Positions 53,344 to 62,130 of a stretch of 64,000 nt of DNA are shown in pieces (within the stretch, counting starts at the first letter, position 1; every line of letters begins with the position of its first letter). Where the stretch lies: assembly GCA_045649405.1 (NCBI GenBank), contig JAZRPW010000016.1, positions 26,533 through 90,532 of the forward strand. The letters are read 5' to 3'. A program made the position numbers and the translations under genes. The notes beneath the pieces were generated by a model. It ran no database searches, had not been told where the DNA came from, and saw nothing but the letters and a program-made list of their open reading frames with translations. Source of the stretch: RUG11462 sp045649405 (GTDB taxonomy: Bacteria; Bacillota; Clostridia; Oscillospirales; Acutalibacteraceae).

Positions 53344-53886
53344 ATGTTTTTGTTTAATTTAAACGAGCAAGAATTGTTCAGATTAATTTTTACAGTTATT
53401 TTTGTAATTGCTGTTGCTTTGCTACTTTTCTTGCTTATTAGAAAACTTAGAAGAGACAAGTTATATGGTATGTATTATGAAGAAAGAAACGGTAAAGTTA
53501 CAACAATGCAGTTGTGCGCACTTGTAATTATGTTGCCTGCCTTTTTCGAATTTTTGATGAATACATATTACCAGTTGATTAGAAACCTTGACACAAAAGA
53601 GCTTGGTGAACTTAACTATTGGTATTCAATTCTTGACTTGTTGTTTATTTTGTGCGCTATTTTGGTTTACACAAACTCAAACATTAAATGGACAGTTTTG
53701 GTTACTTGTATTGTTCAGGTTTACACCTTTGCACCAAGTATCACAAGACACATTAACGAAGGTTTCACAATTCCACTTGTTAACTTTATTGTTGCTTTTG
53801 TTTACTATGTAATCGTTGCTTGTGTATTGATTAGAATTATGTTCCCTTATATGTTCTATCGTACCGGCAGAGTAGCAAGATTGTAA
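53344..53886 (+). CDS. Unknown five-helix membrane protein
   Basis: A 180-residue integral membrane protein with about five helices (10-33, 55-75, 95-112, 117-135 and 145-170). AAGGGGAG precedes the ATG, and the gap to rarA is 21 bases, so they probably share a transcript. No conserved catalytic residue is seen and no family is recognised. Confidence 0.65.
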   Translation: MFLFNLNEQELFRLIFTVIFVIAVALLLFLLIRKLRRDKLYGMYYEERNGKVTTMQLCALVIMLPAFFEFLMNTYYQLIRNLDTKELGELNYWYSILDLLFILCAILVYTNSNIKWTVLVTCIVQVYTFAPSITRHINEGFTIPLVNFIVAFVYYVIVACVLIRIMFPYMFYRTGRVARL

Positions 53887-53903
53887 AAAATTGTCACAAA
53901 ACA

Positions 53904-53932
53904 TTGACATTAGATGTTTTATGGTGTATAAT
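53904..53932 (+). promoter_or_regulatory. Consensus sigma-A promoter of the candidate small RNA
   Basis: Perfect TTGACA (53904-53909), 17 bases, perfect TATAAT (53927-53932), with no open frame of any length behind it on the plus strand. Confidence 0.82.
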
Positions 53933-53938
53933 GGCTTT

Positions 53939-54098
53939 GTTGCTAAAATTTAGCAACAAGTCAAAGGGCATTATGATGGGGTTCGCTCTTTTATAATCGA
54001 TTGACATTAAGTTTTGCAACAAAAAAACATATGCTTCGTGCCCTTTGACACCCTTTAAAAATTAAACAGGAGTTCCTTTTTGGAACTCCTGTTTTTTT
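53939..54098 (+). ncRNA. Candidate small RNA, about 160 nt, unassigned
   Basis: Starting at the predicted transcription start are a hairpin GTTGCTAAA / TTTAGCAAC (53939-53957), a long stem GTCAAAGGGCA / TGCCCTTTGAC (53960-53970, 54039-54049) enclosing 68 bases, and a strong terminator AAACAGGAGTTCC / GGAACTCCTGTTT plus T-tract (54064-54098). It does not match 6S, SRP, tmRNA or RNase P RNA as I know them. The terminator also serves the minus-strand gene ending at 54097. Confidence 0.6.
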
Positions 54099-55398
54099 AT
54101 TCTCCAACTGAAGTTTGAATTTTTTTAATATCAACATCGTGAAGTGATACGTCATCTTTAATTGAAATGGCAGCAGCTGCACCTGCGGCTTCGCCAAGCG
54201 CCATACAAACAGACATAATTCTAAAGTTTGAATGAGCCAAGTGGCTGCCTGAAATATTTCTGCCAGACAACAAAAGGTTGTCAATTTTCTTTGGCAAAAT
54301 GCAACCATAAGGAATTGAGTAATCATCTGGTTGTTGCCACTCATGTTGCACACCAGTTTCATCAAGCGATGCGCCTGTCAAGTTATGCACATCAAAATTG
54401 AAAAACGCTCTGCGCACTACCCAGTCATCGTGAACTTTTGCTTCCAAAATGTCTTCTGGTGTTAAAGATTTATAACCCTCGAAATGTCGAGTTTCACGAA
54501 TGCCCAAAAGTGAGCCTTCGCTCATTAACCAACAATTTTCATAACCTGGAACATACTCATGCAAGAAATCAATAATAGGTTTTATCTGTGAACGGCAAGT
54601 CATAAGACCTTTTGTAACACTCTCGGCATCAGTACCATCAATTTCAATAGCATTTGTCATATTACAACAAACAGTGCCCGGAGTTGGTTGACGATAAAGA
54701 AGCACATGGCCTGCAGGGAAAGGAATTTTCTCTTTAGCCAAAGCTTGCAACTCGCCTTTTTCGGTTGGCACTTTTGTTTCAAAACTACCAGGAAAAACTG
54801 CGCGAGAATAATCAACACCGCCAATTTTAAACATCAAAGTAGCAGGTTGCATTCTGCCATCAGTTTCTCTGCCTTTAAAATAAGGTACGCCTGCGTGGAA
54901 AGCAACATCTCCATCGCCGGTTGAGTCAACAACACGTTTTGCTAAAATAACGCCTCTGCCTGATTTGTTTTCAACAATAACGCCACAAAGCACATCATCT
55001 TCAACAATTGTGTCACAAACAAATGTGTAATAAAGCACCTTAACGCCTGCTTCATTCATCATTTCATCAAGAGTGATTTTTTGAGCGCCATGATGGATTT
55101 GAGCTAAATTTTTACCATCATTTTCTTCGCACCAACCAAGAGAACTAACACATTTTTCATAAGTGCGCTCCCACATTTCAACCATAATTTTGCTTGAAGA
55201 ACGGCCACCCCAATGTGACATCATTCCGGCAGTTGCAACACCACCCAAACAATCTTGTGATTCAACAATCATTGTGTTTGCGCCTTCTCTTGCGGCTCTA
55301 AGCGCTGCGCCAATGCCAGCAGGACCACCGCCGCAAACAAGCACATCAACATCTGCAATTACTGGCAATTCTTTTGCTGGTTCTTTATAACTTTTCAT
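54097..55398 (-). CDS. FAD-dependent oxidoreductase (FAD_oxidored family)
   Basis: The 433-residue protein has an N-terminal Rossmann FAD motif (VLVCGGGPAGIGAALRAARE, 19-38), GGVATAGMMSHWGG, STGDGDVAFHAG and LLLSGRNISGSHLAHS near the end, which together mark the family. It lacks the extra C-terminal sandwich of its relative at 27186. GGAG precedes the start. It lies 26 bases after the PASTA pseudokinase stop. Substrate unknown; relatives are often found with carbohydrate genes. Confidence 0.83.
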   Translation of the reverse strand: MKSYKEPAKELPVIADVDVLVCGGGPAGIGAALRAAREGANTMIVESQDCLGGVATAGMMSHWGGRSSSKIMVEMWERTYEKCVSSLGWCEENDGKNLAQIHHGAQKITLDEMMNEAGVKVLYYTFVCDTIVEDDVLCGVIVENKSGRGVILAKRVVDSTGDGDVAFHAGVPYFKGRETDGRMQPATLMFKIGGVDYSRAVFPGSFETKVPTEKGELQALAKEKIPFPAGHVLLYRQPTPGTVCCNMTNAIEIDGTDAESVTKGLMTCRSQIKPIIDFLHEYVPGYENCWLMSEGSLLGIRETRHFEGYKSLTPEDILEAKVHDDWVVRRAFFNFDVHNLTGASLDETGVQHEWQQPDDYSIPYGCILPKKIDNLLLSGRNISGSHLAHSNFRIMSVCMALGEAAGAAAAISIKDDVSLHDVDIKKIQTSVGE

Positions 55399-55424
55399 AA
55401 CTTTTCTCCTTGAATCTTTACCTT

Positions 55425-57149
55425 TTAGTTAATAGGAAATGTGGTTTCAACAGAATTTTGTGTTGTATTTTCTTTTGTTGCAACAGTCTGTGGAACTTTT
55501 GGTGTTGTTGCAACAGTAGTGGTTGTAGTTGTAGTTGTGGTTGTGGTTGTTGTATAAGTATTCATATTAACAGTAATTTTCATATGTTTGCTTACTGTTT
55601 CGCCAATGCCCGGGCTTACATCAACAACACACTCTGGCAAAATTGAAGTGTTGTACTTTTCGCCAAAACTAATGTTTTCATACAAAAAGCCCAATTTCAA
55701 AAGTTCAATTATTGCCTCTTCTTTTGTCATATTAGTAAGGTTTGGAATGACAACCATTTCATTGCCACCACTAATTTGAATTTTTATTACCTGACCACTT
55801 GAAATTTCTTCGCCTGGGGCTGGAGTTTGTGCAAGAATTTTGCCAACTGGCTCGCTACTTGGCACACTCTTTTCAATTTCAAATGTAAACCTTGCTCTTG
55901 TTTTAATATGTTCTGGTCTTGACAAAATGTCGCTATACATTAAACCAACAAAGTCAGGCACCTGGTCGCTTTCAAAAAATACCTTTTGTGTTGTTTGAGC
56001 AGTTGTAACAGTTGGTGTTGTTTCTTCAGGGTCTGCACCGTTTCCGTTGTTTGACAAAAGCCACAAACCACCAAAAATTATCAACAACACAAGCGCTGTT
56101 GCACAAACAGAAATAGCAATAACTTTGTTTCTGTATTGTCGGCTTGCAACTGCTTTAACCTCGCCAGTTTTTTGGTTATATTTTGGACTTAATTTTGGTG
56201 CAGAAGTAAGCTCGTTTCTAAACTCTTCAACTGTTTTTGCTCTGTCTTCTGGCATAATTTCAAGCGAGTTTGCCAAAGCAGAAAGTGCGTTGCCAGGCAA
56301 CACCTTTGCAAATTCAGCAGGAATTGTCATTTTATCTTCAGTAACTCTGACAGTTGCTTCTGGTGGTGGGTTGCCAACCAAAATTCTATACATCAAAGCA
56401 CCAAGGGCATAAACATCGGTCCAAGGACCTTGCTCGCCGTCAAAACCATATTGCTCAATTGCGGCATAACCTTTGTGCAAACTTGGTTTTAAATGTGAAC
56501 GTGCTGTGCGAGCGTCGGCAATGCAAAACTCAGTTAATCTTAACTTGCCGTCTTTGCCAACCAAAATTGTGTCAGGCGAAATGCCCCTGTGCACAACATC
56601 AATTGCGTGAAGCGAAGAAATTGTTGCAAGAAGCGGCATAATAAGTGGTCTGAACTGGTCATAAGTCAAAATGCCACCGTTTCTAAGCAAAAAGTCACGC
56701 AATGTAATTGCTTCAACATATTCAGTTATGTAGTAGGTTGTGCCGTTTTCTTCAAAAATGTCATTAATATTCAAAAGGCCGTTAAAACCGTTCATTTTAG
56801 CCAATGTTCTTGCTAATGCGCTAAACTCTTGTCTTGAAGATTCAAAGCCAAAACTATAATCGCTAAATGGTTTTACCAACGCATTGATTCTTTCAACAAG
56901 GCCAACCGGAAAAAACTCACGAATTCTAACCGGTTTTGACTCAAAAGCATCAAAACCAATATAGGTTATTCCTTCGCCGTTTTCGTTTAAAATTTTACCA
57001 ACATAGTATCTATTTTGTAACACCTGTTTTACAGGCAAAGCATTTTCAGGGTTGTTTTCTGAAGCGTCAAACTTGCAGTAAGGACATTCAGGCGAAAAAT
57101 CAGGTTTTTCACGCATACAACCAAAACAAAGCTTTTCAATTTCAGCCAT
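55425..57149 (-). CDS. Membrane pseudokinase with zinc ribbon and PASTA domains
   Basis: The 574-residue protein has an N-terminal zinc-ribbon-like motif (CFGC, CPYC; 8-25), a kinase fold (about 48-315), a membrane helix (about 337-358), two PASTA domains (about 395-470 and 470-535) and a Thr-rich tail. The catalytic loop reads HRGISPDT (187-194) in place of HRD...N, the DFG site reads EFC (207-209), and the VAIK Lys is replaced by Arg (RIRE, 75-78). It is thus probably not an active kinase. PASTA domains bind cell-wall fragments, so it may sense wall state and act through binding partners. Confidence 0.85.
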   Translation of the reverse strand: MAEIEKLCFGCMREKPDFSPECPYCKFDASENNPENALPVKQVLQNRYYVGKILNENGEGITYIGFDAFESKPVRIREFFPVGLVERINALVKPFSDYSFGFESSRQEFSALARTLAKMNGFNGLLNINDIFEENGTTYYITEYVEAITLRDFLLRNGGILTYDQFRPLIMPLLATISSLHAIDVVHRGISPDTILVGKDGKLRLTEFCIADARTARSHLKPSLHKGYAAIEQYGFDGEQGPWTDVYALGALMYRILVGNPPPEATVRVTEDKMTIPAEFAKVLPGNALSALANSLEIMPEDRAKTVEEFRNELTSAPKLSPKYNQKTGEVKAVASRQYRNKVIAISVCATALVLLIIFGGLWLLSNNGNGADPEETTPTVTTAQTTQKVFFESDQVPDFVGLMYSDILSRPEHIKTRARFTFEIEKSVPSSEPVGKILAQTPAPGEEISSGQVIKIQISGGNEMVVIPNLTNMTKEEAIIELLKLGFLYENISFGEKYNTSILPECVVDVSPGIGETVSKHMKITVNMNTYTTTTTTTTTTTTTVATTPKVPQTVATKENTTQNSVETTFPIN

Positions 57150-57243
57150 AAAATAGACCTCCTAAAAATTCTAACCTTTATTATACCTTATTTCGTCTTT
57201 TCACTCAAGGAATATAACAAAACTGTAACATAAAAAGCAACAA

Positions 57244-57270
57244 AAGGCGGATTGTTAACCAAACCGCCTT
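57244..57270 (-). terminator. Terminator after yebC
   Basis: AAGGCGG / CCGCCTT with a 13-base loop and TTTTGTT downstream on the minus strand, 8 bases after the stop. Confidence 0.7.
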
Positions 57271-57277
57271 AATAAAA

Positions 57278-58015
57278 TTATTCTTCTTCAGGTAAGTTGT
57301 CGAGATTGTGCCATACATTTTGCACATCATCATTATCATCAAGCATATCAAGAAGTTTTTGCATTTTTGTCATTGACTCATCATCTGTAATGCTTGAGAA
57401 TGTTGCAGGGTAATATTCTGGTTCTGCAGACATAATTTTATAACCTTTTTCTGACAAAGCAGTGCTTACATCACTAACTGAATTTGCATCAGTAATAACT
57501 TCAAAAACGCCTTCTTCTGCGTTAAAGTCATCAGCACCTGCTTCGAGCGCCGCTTCCATTACCTCATCTTCTGAAAGGCCTTCTGCATCAATTGCGATAA
57601 GACCACGGCGTGTAAACATAAATGTAACAGAACCTGGTGTACCAAGGTTACCACCGCATTTATCAAAGTAGTGACGCATTTCGCCGGCAGTACGGTTACG
57701 GTTATCAGTCAAACACTCAACAATAACTGCGATACCTGATGGACCATAACCCTCGTACAAACAGTTTTCATAATTAGATGTGTCGCCTTCGCCAGAAGCT
57801 TTTTTGATAATTCTTTCAATGTTATCATTAGGCACATTAAGTGATTTTGCCTTTGCAATACAGTCACGAAGTTTTGAGTTTACATTTGGGTCAGGACCGC
57901 CTGCTTTAACAATAACAGACATTTCTCTGCCGATTTTAGTAAAGATTTTTGCTCTTGCAGCATCATTTGCGCCTTTTTTTCTTTTAATATTATTCCACTT
58001 GGAATGTCCAGACAT
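57278..58015 (-). CDS. yebC: YebC/PmpR-family protein
   Basis: The 245-residue protein has the characteristic start MSGHSKWNNIKRKKGAND, the YEGYGPSGIAVIVE motif and a C-terminal ENAEY-type segment (MSAEPEYYPATF). The family includes DNA-binding regulators and, by more recent evidence, proteins helping ribosomes through proline-rich stretches. GGAG precedes the ATG, and a promoter-like TTGAAA...TATAAT lies at about 58050-58079. Confidence 0.94.
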   Translation of the reverse strand: MSGHSKWNNIKRKKGANDAARAKIFTKIGREMSVIVKAGGPDPNVNSKLRDCIAKAKSLNVPNDNIERIIKKASGEGDTSNYENCLYEGYGPSGIAVIVECLTDNRNRTAGEMRHYFDKCGGNLGTPGSVTFMFTRRGLIAIDAEGLSEDEVMEAALEAGADDFNAEEGVFEVITDANSVSDVSTALSEKGYKIMSAEPEYYPATFSSITDDESMTKMQKLLDMLDDNDDVQNVWHNLDNLPEEE

Positions 58016-58049
58016 CTTTTTCGTCTCCTTTAATTGTTTTAACTCTTGG

Positions 58050-58079
58050 TATTATACCACACTCACGTGGTTTTTTCAA
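58050..58079 (-). promoter_or_regulatory. Probable sigma-A promoter of yebC
   Basis: On the minus strand, TTGAAA immediately after the upstream gene's stop, 17-18 bases, TATAAT. Confidence 0.5.
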
Positions 58080-58991
58080 CTACATATTTGCAGGATAAAC
58101 ACCTTTTTCAGTCATATCCTTAATTGCTTTTTGGACATCTTTTTTATCTTCAAGATAGGTCATTCCGTACCACTTGTCATTTGTTTTAAAAACTGTGGTT
58201 TCTGCTTTTCCGCAAGCCATCATATCATTAACTGCAAATGGCAAATAAAACTCTGCTTTTAATGGGTTTTCTTTTGCAGTTGTGTTTAAAAATTCAACAA
58301 ACAACTCTTCTAAATTGTCAAGCATTTCACGGCTAAAGCCCCAAGCATTCATTGAAACAGGTGTGTTTTCATCAAGCGGTTCAAAAGTTTTTCCGCCATC
58401 TTCAGAAAACATAGGTTTGCCATCAACAATTTCAATGTGTGTGCGCTCAACAAGACCTGTTAACTTATTATCTTCATCAACACTTGCAACGCCACGAGAA
58501 ACCGAGCCGTTTTCTGTTAAAGTGTTTTTAATAATATAAGCCGCCATTGCAAATTGCATTTTGTCGCCTTTTTTCTCATCTTTCAAAAAGTCTGCCAATA
58601 CTTGATAGCTTTCACCACCATAAAAATCATCGGCATTAATAACCATAAATGGCTCTTTAACAACATCTTTACAACACAAAATTGCGTGACCTGTGCCCCA
58701 AGGTTTTTCTCTTCCCTCTGGCACCAAAAAACCGTTTGGCAATTTATCTAACTCTTGAAAAACATATTCCACATTATATTTTTGTGCAAGTCTGTTACCA
58801 ATTAACTCTTTAAACTCTTTTTCAATTTGTTTCTTTATAACAAAAACGAATTTTCCAAACCCTGCTTTTGCAGCATCATAAACCGAGTAATCAATAATCA
58901 TTTGACCGTTTGGTCCTACTGGTGTTAACTGTTTTAAACCACCAAAACGGCTACCCATTCCAGCCGCCATAATAACTAATGTTGGTTTCAT
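58080..58991 (-). CDS. Nucleotidyltransferase (sugar-phosphate type)
   Basis: The 303-residue protein has the NTP-binding loop VIMAAGMGSRFGGLKQ (6-21), then INADDFYGGE as the metal-binding segment and EKPWGTGHAI. It resembles enzymes joining nucleotides to sugar 1-phosphates. The divergent galE makes a role in UDP-sugar supply plausible, but the sequence differs from classical GalU, so the sugar is left open. The promoter is at 59021-59049. Confidence 0.82.
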   Translation of the reverse strand: MKPTLVIMAAGMGSRFGGLKQLTPVGPNGQMIIDYSVYDAAKAGFGKFVFVIKKQIEKEFKELIGNRLAQKYNVEYVFQELDKLPNGFLVPEGREKPWGTGHAILCCKDVVKEPFMVINADDFYGGESYQVLADFLKDEKKGDKMQFAMAAYIIKNTLTENGSVSRGVASVDEDNKLTGLVERTHIEIVDGKPMFSEDGGKTFEPLDENTPVSMNAWGFSREMLDNLEELFVEFLNTTAKENPLKAEFYLPFAVNDMMACGKAETTVFKTNDKWYGMTYLEDKKDVQKAIKDMTEKGVYPANM

Positions 58992-59020
58992 AAAACACTC
59001 TCCCTTTAAAATATATAATC

Positions 59021-59049
59021 ATTTTATCACAAACATAAATATTTATCAA
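59021..59049 (-). promoter_or_regulatory. Sigma-A promoter of the nucleotidyltransferase gene
   Basis: On the minus strand, TTGATA, 17 bases, TAAAAT. Confidence 0.65.
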
Positions 59050-59077
59050 GAATTAATCAATTTTTTTGAAATTATTA

Positions 59078-59106
59078 TTGAAAATTTTTACTTTTAATTA
59101 TATAAT
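59078..59106 (+). promoter_or_regulatory. Sigma-A promoter of galE
   Basis: TTGAAA (59078-59083), 17 bases, TATAAT (59101-59106). Confidence 0.72.
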
Positions 59107-59143
59107 AGAAATAGCGTATTTTTTATTTTGAAAGGGGCATATT

Positions 59144-60160
59144 ATGTCTATTTTAATTACTGGTGGTTGCGGTTATATTGGTAGCCACACTTGTGTTGAA
59201 ATGTTAAAGTCTGGTCAAGACATTGTTGTAGTTGACAACTTCTACAATTCTTCACTTGAAGCACTTAATCGTGTTAAAGAATTATCAGGAAAAGATTTTC
59301 CTTTTTACGAGTGTGACATTCGTGATAGAGAAGGCCTTCGCAAAGTATTTTCAGAAAACAAAATTGATGTTGTAATTCACTTTGCAGGTCTTAAAGCAGT
59401 TGGCGAATCTGTTCAAAAACCACTCGAATATTTTGATAACAACGTTAACGGCACTTTGGTGCTTTGTGATGTTATGCGTGAGTTTGGTTGCAAGAAAATT
59501 GTATTTAGTTCATCTGCAACTGTTTACGGCAACAGCAACCCTTCGCCACTTGTTGAAACAATGAAAACGGGTGATGTTACAAACCCTTACGGTAGAACAA
59601 AGTTTATGGTTGAATGCATTTTGCAAGACCTTTGTGTTTCTGATGATGAATGGTCGGTTGTACTTCTTAGATACTTTAACCCAATTGGCGCTCACGAAAG
59701 TGGAAGAATTGGTGAAGACCCTAACGGAATTCCAAACAACCTTATGCCTTACATTTCACAGGTTGCTATTGGCAAATTGCCTTGCCTTTCAATTTTTGGC
59801 GATGATTATGACACCCCTGACGGCACAGGTGTGCGAGATTATATTCACGTTGTTGACTTGGCAAAAGGTCACGTTTGCGCAGTTGATTATGCACTTAAAA
59901 ATAACGGCGCTGAAGCAATTAACCTTGGCACTGGCACTGGCTACAGCGTTTTAGATTTGGTTAATGCTTTTATTAAAGTTAATAATATTGATGTGCCTTA
60001 TAAAATTGCTGAGCGCAGACCTGGCGATGTTGCAACTTGCTACTCTGACCCTAAAAAAGCGAAAGAACTTCTTAACTGGGAAGCACAATTTGGTGTTGAA
60101 GATATGTGTAGAGACACTTGGAACTGGCAATCAAACAACCCACAAGGTTATAAAAAATAA
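59144..60160 (+). CDS. galE: UDP-glucose 4-epimerase
   Basis: The 338-residue enzyme interconverts UDP-glucose and UDP-galactose. The NAD loop GGCGYIGSH (6-14), SSSATVYG with the catalytic Ser/Thr, and the Tyr-Lys pair in NPYGRTK are intact. Length is normal for bacterial GalE. GAAAGGGG precedes the ATG. A single-gene unit, divergent from a sugar nucleotidyltransferase, so both may feed surface glycan or galactose metabolism. Confidence 0.96.
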   Translation: MSILITGGCGYIGSHTCVEMLKSGQDIVVVDNFYNSSLEALNRVKELSGKDFPFYECDIRDREGLRKVFSENKIDVVIHFAGLKAVGESVQKPLEYFDNNVNGTLVLCDVMREFGCKKIVFSSSATVYGNSNPSPLVETMKTGDVTNPYGRTKFMVECILQDLCVSDDEWSVVLLRYFNPIGAHESGRIGEDPNGIPNNLMPYISQVAIGKLPCLSIFGDDYDTPDGTGVRDYIHVVDLAKGHVCAVDYALKNNGAEAINLGTGTGYSVLDLVNAFIKVNNIDVPYKIAERRPGDVATCYSDPKKAKELLNWEAQFGVEDMCRDTWNWQSNNPQGYKK

Positions 60161-60173
60161 ATTAAGTAAAATA

Positions 60174-60203
60174 AAAAGCAGTAGGATTTTTCCTACTGCT
60201 TTT
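60174..60203 (+). terminator. Terminator of galE
   Basis: AAAAGCAGTAGGA / TCCTACTGCTTTT with a TTTT loop. Confidence 0.9.
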
Positions 60204-60258
60204 ACTATGTCCCCCAATGTCCCCTTGACTTTCATTTATCATTAAAATTGTTTAATCA

Positions 60259-60293
60259 AAAACCATCCACTAGTTTTACTAGTGGATGGTTTT
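60259..60293 (-). terminator. Terminator of the small membrane protein gene
   Basis: AAAACCATCCACTAG / CTAGTGGATGGTTTT with a 5-base loop, 3 bases after the minus-strand stop. Confidence 0.87.
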
Positions 60294-60296
60294 ATT

Positions 60297-60641
60297 TTAT
60301 ATTGTAGTTAATGCACACAACATAGCAATGTTTAAGAACATAATTAAAAAGTACACGACAACCCAAATTTTGGCTTTAAAATAAACACTGTTTATTTTTA
60401 CTTTTTCAAAAAAGTCAAATCGATTGTCAGTTGATTTCTTCATCAACAAATTAAAAGCAATTATACCTAAAATAATATTTATGGCAAAATCAACCCAATA
60501 AACAATTTTGAACACAGCTATTTTGTTGTCTAAATTCACAAAATACAAACAAGCAAAAATAATTATAAATGCTAACAACACAATTTTAAATATTGTAATG
60601 CCTGCTTTAATATACTGTTCTTCGGTTTTCATTTTACACAT
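60297..60641 (-). CDS. Unknown three-helix membrane protein
   Basis: The 114-residue protein has three membrane helices (about 15-35, 44-66 and 92-112). Either M1 or M4 could be the start; only a weak AGAAAG lies upstream. It follows cysS by about 70 bases that hold a dispersed repeat copy. No family recognised. Confidence 0.55.
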   Translation of the reverse strand: MCKMKTEEQYIKAGITIFKIVLLAFIIIFACLYFVNLDNKIAVFKIVYWVDFAINIILGIIAFNLLMKKSTDNRFDFFEKVKINSVYFKAKIWVVVYFLIMFLNIAMLCALTTI

Positions 60642-60665
60642 AATCTTTCTAGATTCCTATCAAAT

Positions 60666-60702
60666 GATTCTTCGACTCCGTTTTACTTCGCTCAGAATGA
60701 CA
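60666..60702 (-). repeat. Dispersed repeat, second copy of the GTCATTCTGAGCGAAG family
   Basis: On the minus strand it reads GTCATTCTGAGCGAAG ... AGTCGAAGAATC. It corresponds to the left part of the palindrome at 50568-50623 and lies between cysS and the small membrane protein gene. Confidence 0.65.
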
Positions 60703-60711
60703 CAAAAGAAT

Positions 60712-62121
60712 TTAAATCTTATTCCAAACAACGCCTTCACGGGTGTCTTTGATTTCGATACCCATTGCAAGTAGTTCTGCACGAATTTCATCTGCGCGAG
60801 CAAAGTTTTTCTCTTTCTTAGCCGCTGCACGTTCAGCGATTTTTTCTTCTACTACCGCTGACAATTCATCATCAACTGCTGGCTCTTCTACTGCCTTAGC
60901 AGTTTTTACAAGGTCTAAACATAAAACTTTATCAAAATCTTCAACCAAGTAAAGTTTTGTTGCATCAGATATATCTGCTTTTAACACATCATAAAGCGCG
61001 GTAATGCCAAGTGAAGTGTTAATGTCGTTATCAAGCGCTGCTTTGAATTTCTCAATATATGGTTTAGCCGCGTCTAAATTTGGCTCGCCATCTGCTTTAA
61101 GTGTTGCAATTTTTGCAATCAACTTTTTGTAAGCAGCCGCAGCATTGTCCATACCTTCCCAAGAGAAAACAAGGCTCTTTCTGTAATGAGAATTAAGGCA
61201 GAAATATCTATAAACAAGTGGGTTATAACCCTTTTCTTCCAAAAGTGAAACGGTCAAAAATTCGCCTTTTGATTTACTCATTTTACCTGAGTTTGTGTTA
61301 AGGTGCAAAACATGGAACCAGTAGTTACACCATTTGTGGCCAAGGTATGCTTCTGACTGCGCAATTTCGTTTGTGTGGTGTGGGAAAGCGTTGTCAATAC
61401 CACCACAGTGAATGTCAAGATATTCGCCTGAGTGTTTAAGTGAAATTGCAGAACATTCGATATGCCAACCTGGGTAACCAACACCCCAAGGGCTATCCCA
61501 TTTTAACTCTTGGTCATCAAATTTTGATTTTGTGAACCAAAGAACAAAGTCGGTTTTGTTGCGTTTGTTGGTGTCTTCAAAAACGCCGTCACGAACGCCA
61601 ACTTCCAAATCTTCTGCATCATATTTATTAAAAATGTAATATTCATCTAACTTTGAAGTGTCAAAATAAATGTTGCCACCTGCTTCATAAGCAAAACCTT
61701 TTTCAAGTAGCGCTGTAATCATTTCAATGAACTCTTTAATACAGTCAGTTGCTGGCTCAACAACATCTGGGCGTTTGATGTTTAACTTTTCGCAGTCTGC
61801 AAAAAACGCATCAGTATAAAACTTTGCAATTTCCATTACAGTTTTCTTTTCACGTTTAGCGCCTTTTAACATTTTGTCTTCGCCAGTGTCAGCATCAGAT
61901 GACAAGTGACCAACGTCAGTAATGTTCATAATTCTTTTAACATCAAGCCCTGTATAACGAAGATATTTTTCGAGCACATCTTCCATTATATAAGTTCTAA
62001 GGTTGCCAATGTGTGCAAAGTGGTAAACAGTTGGACCACAAGTGTACATTGAAACCTTGCCTTCAAATTTCGGTTTAAATTCTTCTTTTTCTCTTGTTGC
62101 TGTGTTGAATAATTTAAGCAT
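60712..62121 (-). CDS. cysS: Cysteinyl-tRNA synthetase
   Basis: The 469-residue enzyme charges tRNA-Cys. The first zinc Cys and HIGH motif lie in YTCGPTVYHFAHIGNLRTY (27-45), further zinc ligands in HIECSAIS and a His-rich segment, and KMSKS is GKMSKSKGE near 270. Normal length. It follows a GH28-like gene by 9 bases and, behind that, cysE, so a cysE-GH28-cysS transcript is likely. The upstream ATG has GGAG. Confidence 0.97.
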   Translation of the reverse strand: MLKLFNTATREKEEFKPKFEGKVSMYTCGPTVYHFAHIGNLRTYIMEDVLEKYLRYTGLDVKRIMNITDVGHLSSDADTGEDKMLKGAKREKKTVMEIAKFYTDAFFADCEKLNIKRPDVVEPATDCIKEFIEMITALLEKGFAYEAGGNIYFDTSKLDEYYIFNKYDAEDLEVGVRDGVFEDTNKRNKTDFVLWFTKSKFDDQELKWDSPWGVGYPGWHIECSAISLKHSGEYLDIHCGGIDNAFPHHTNEIAQSEAYLGHKWCNYWFHVLHLNTNSGKMSKSKGEFLTVSLLEEKGYNPLVYRYFCLNSHYRKSLVFSWEGMDNAAAAYKKLIAKIATLKADGEPNLDAAKPYIEKFKAALDNDINTSLGITALYDVLKADISDATKLYLVEDFDKVLCLDLVKTAKAVEEPAVDDELSAVVEEKIAERAAAKKEKNFARADEIRAELLAMGIEIKDTREGVVWNKI

Positions 62122-62130
62122 AATTTCTCC

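Noticed and set aside
53970..54000. GATGGGGTTCGC resembles part of a fluoride riboswitch
   Set aside because: The companion stem and pseudoknot bases are absent, and no fluoride gene follows on that strand.
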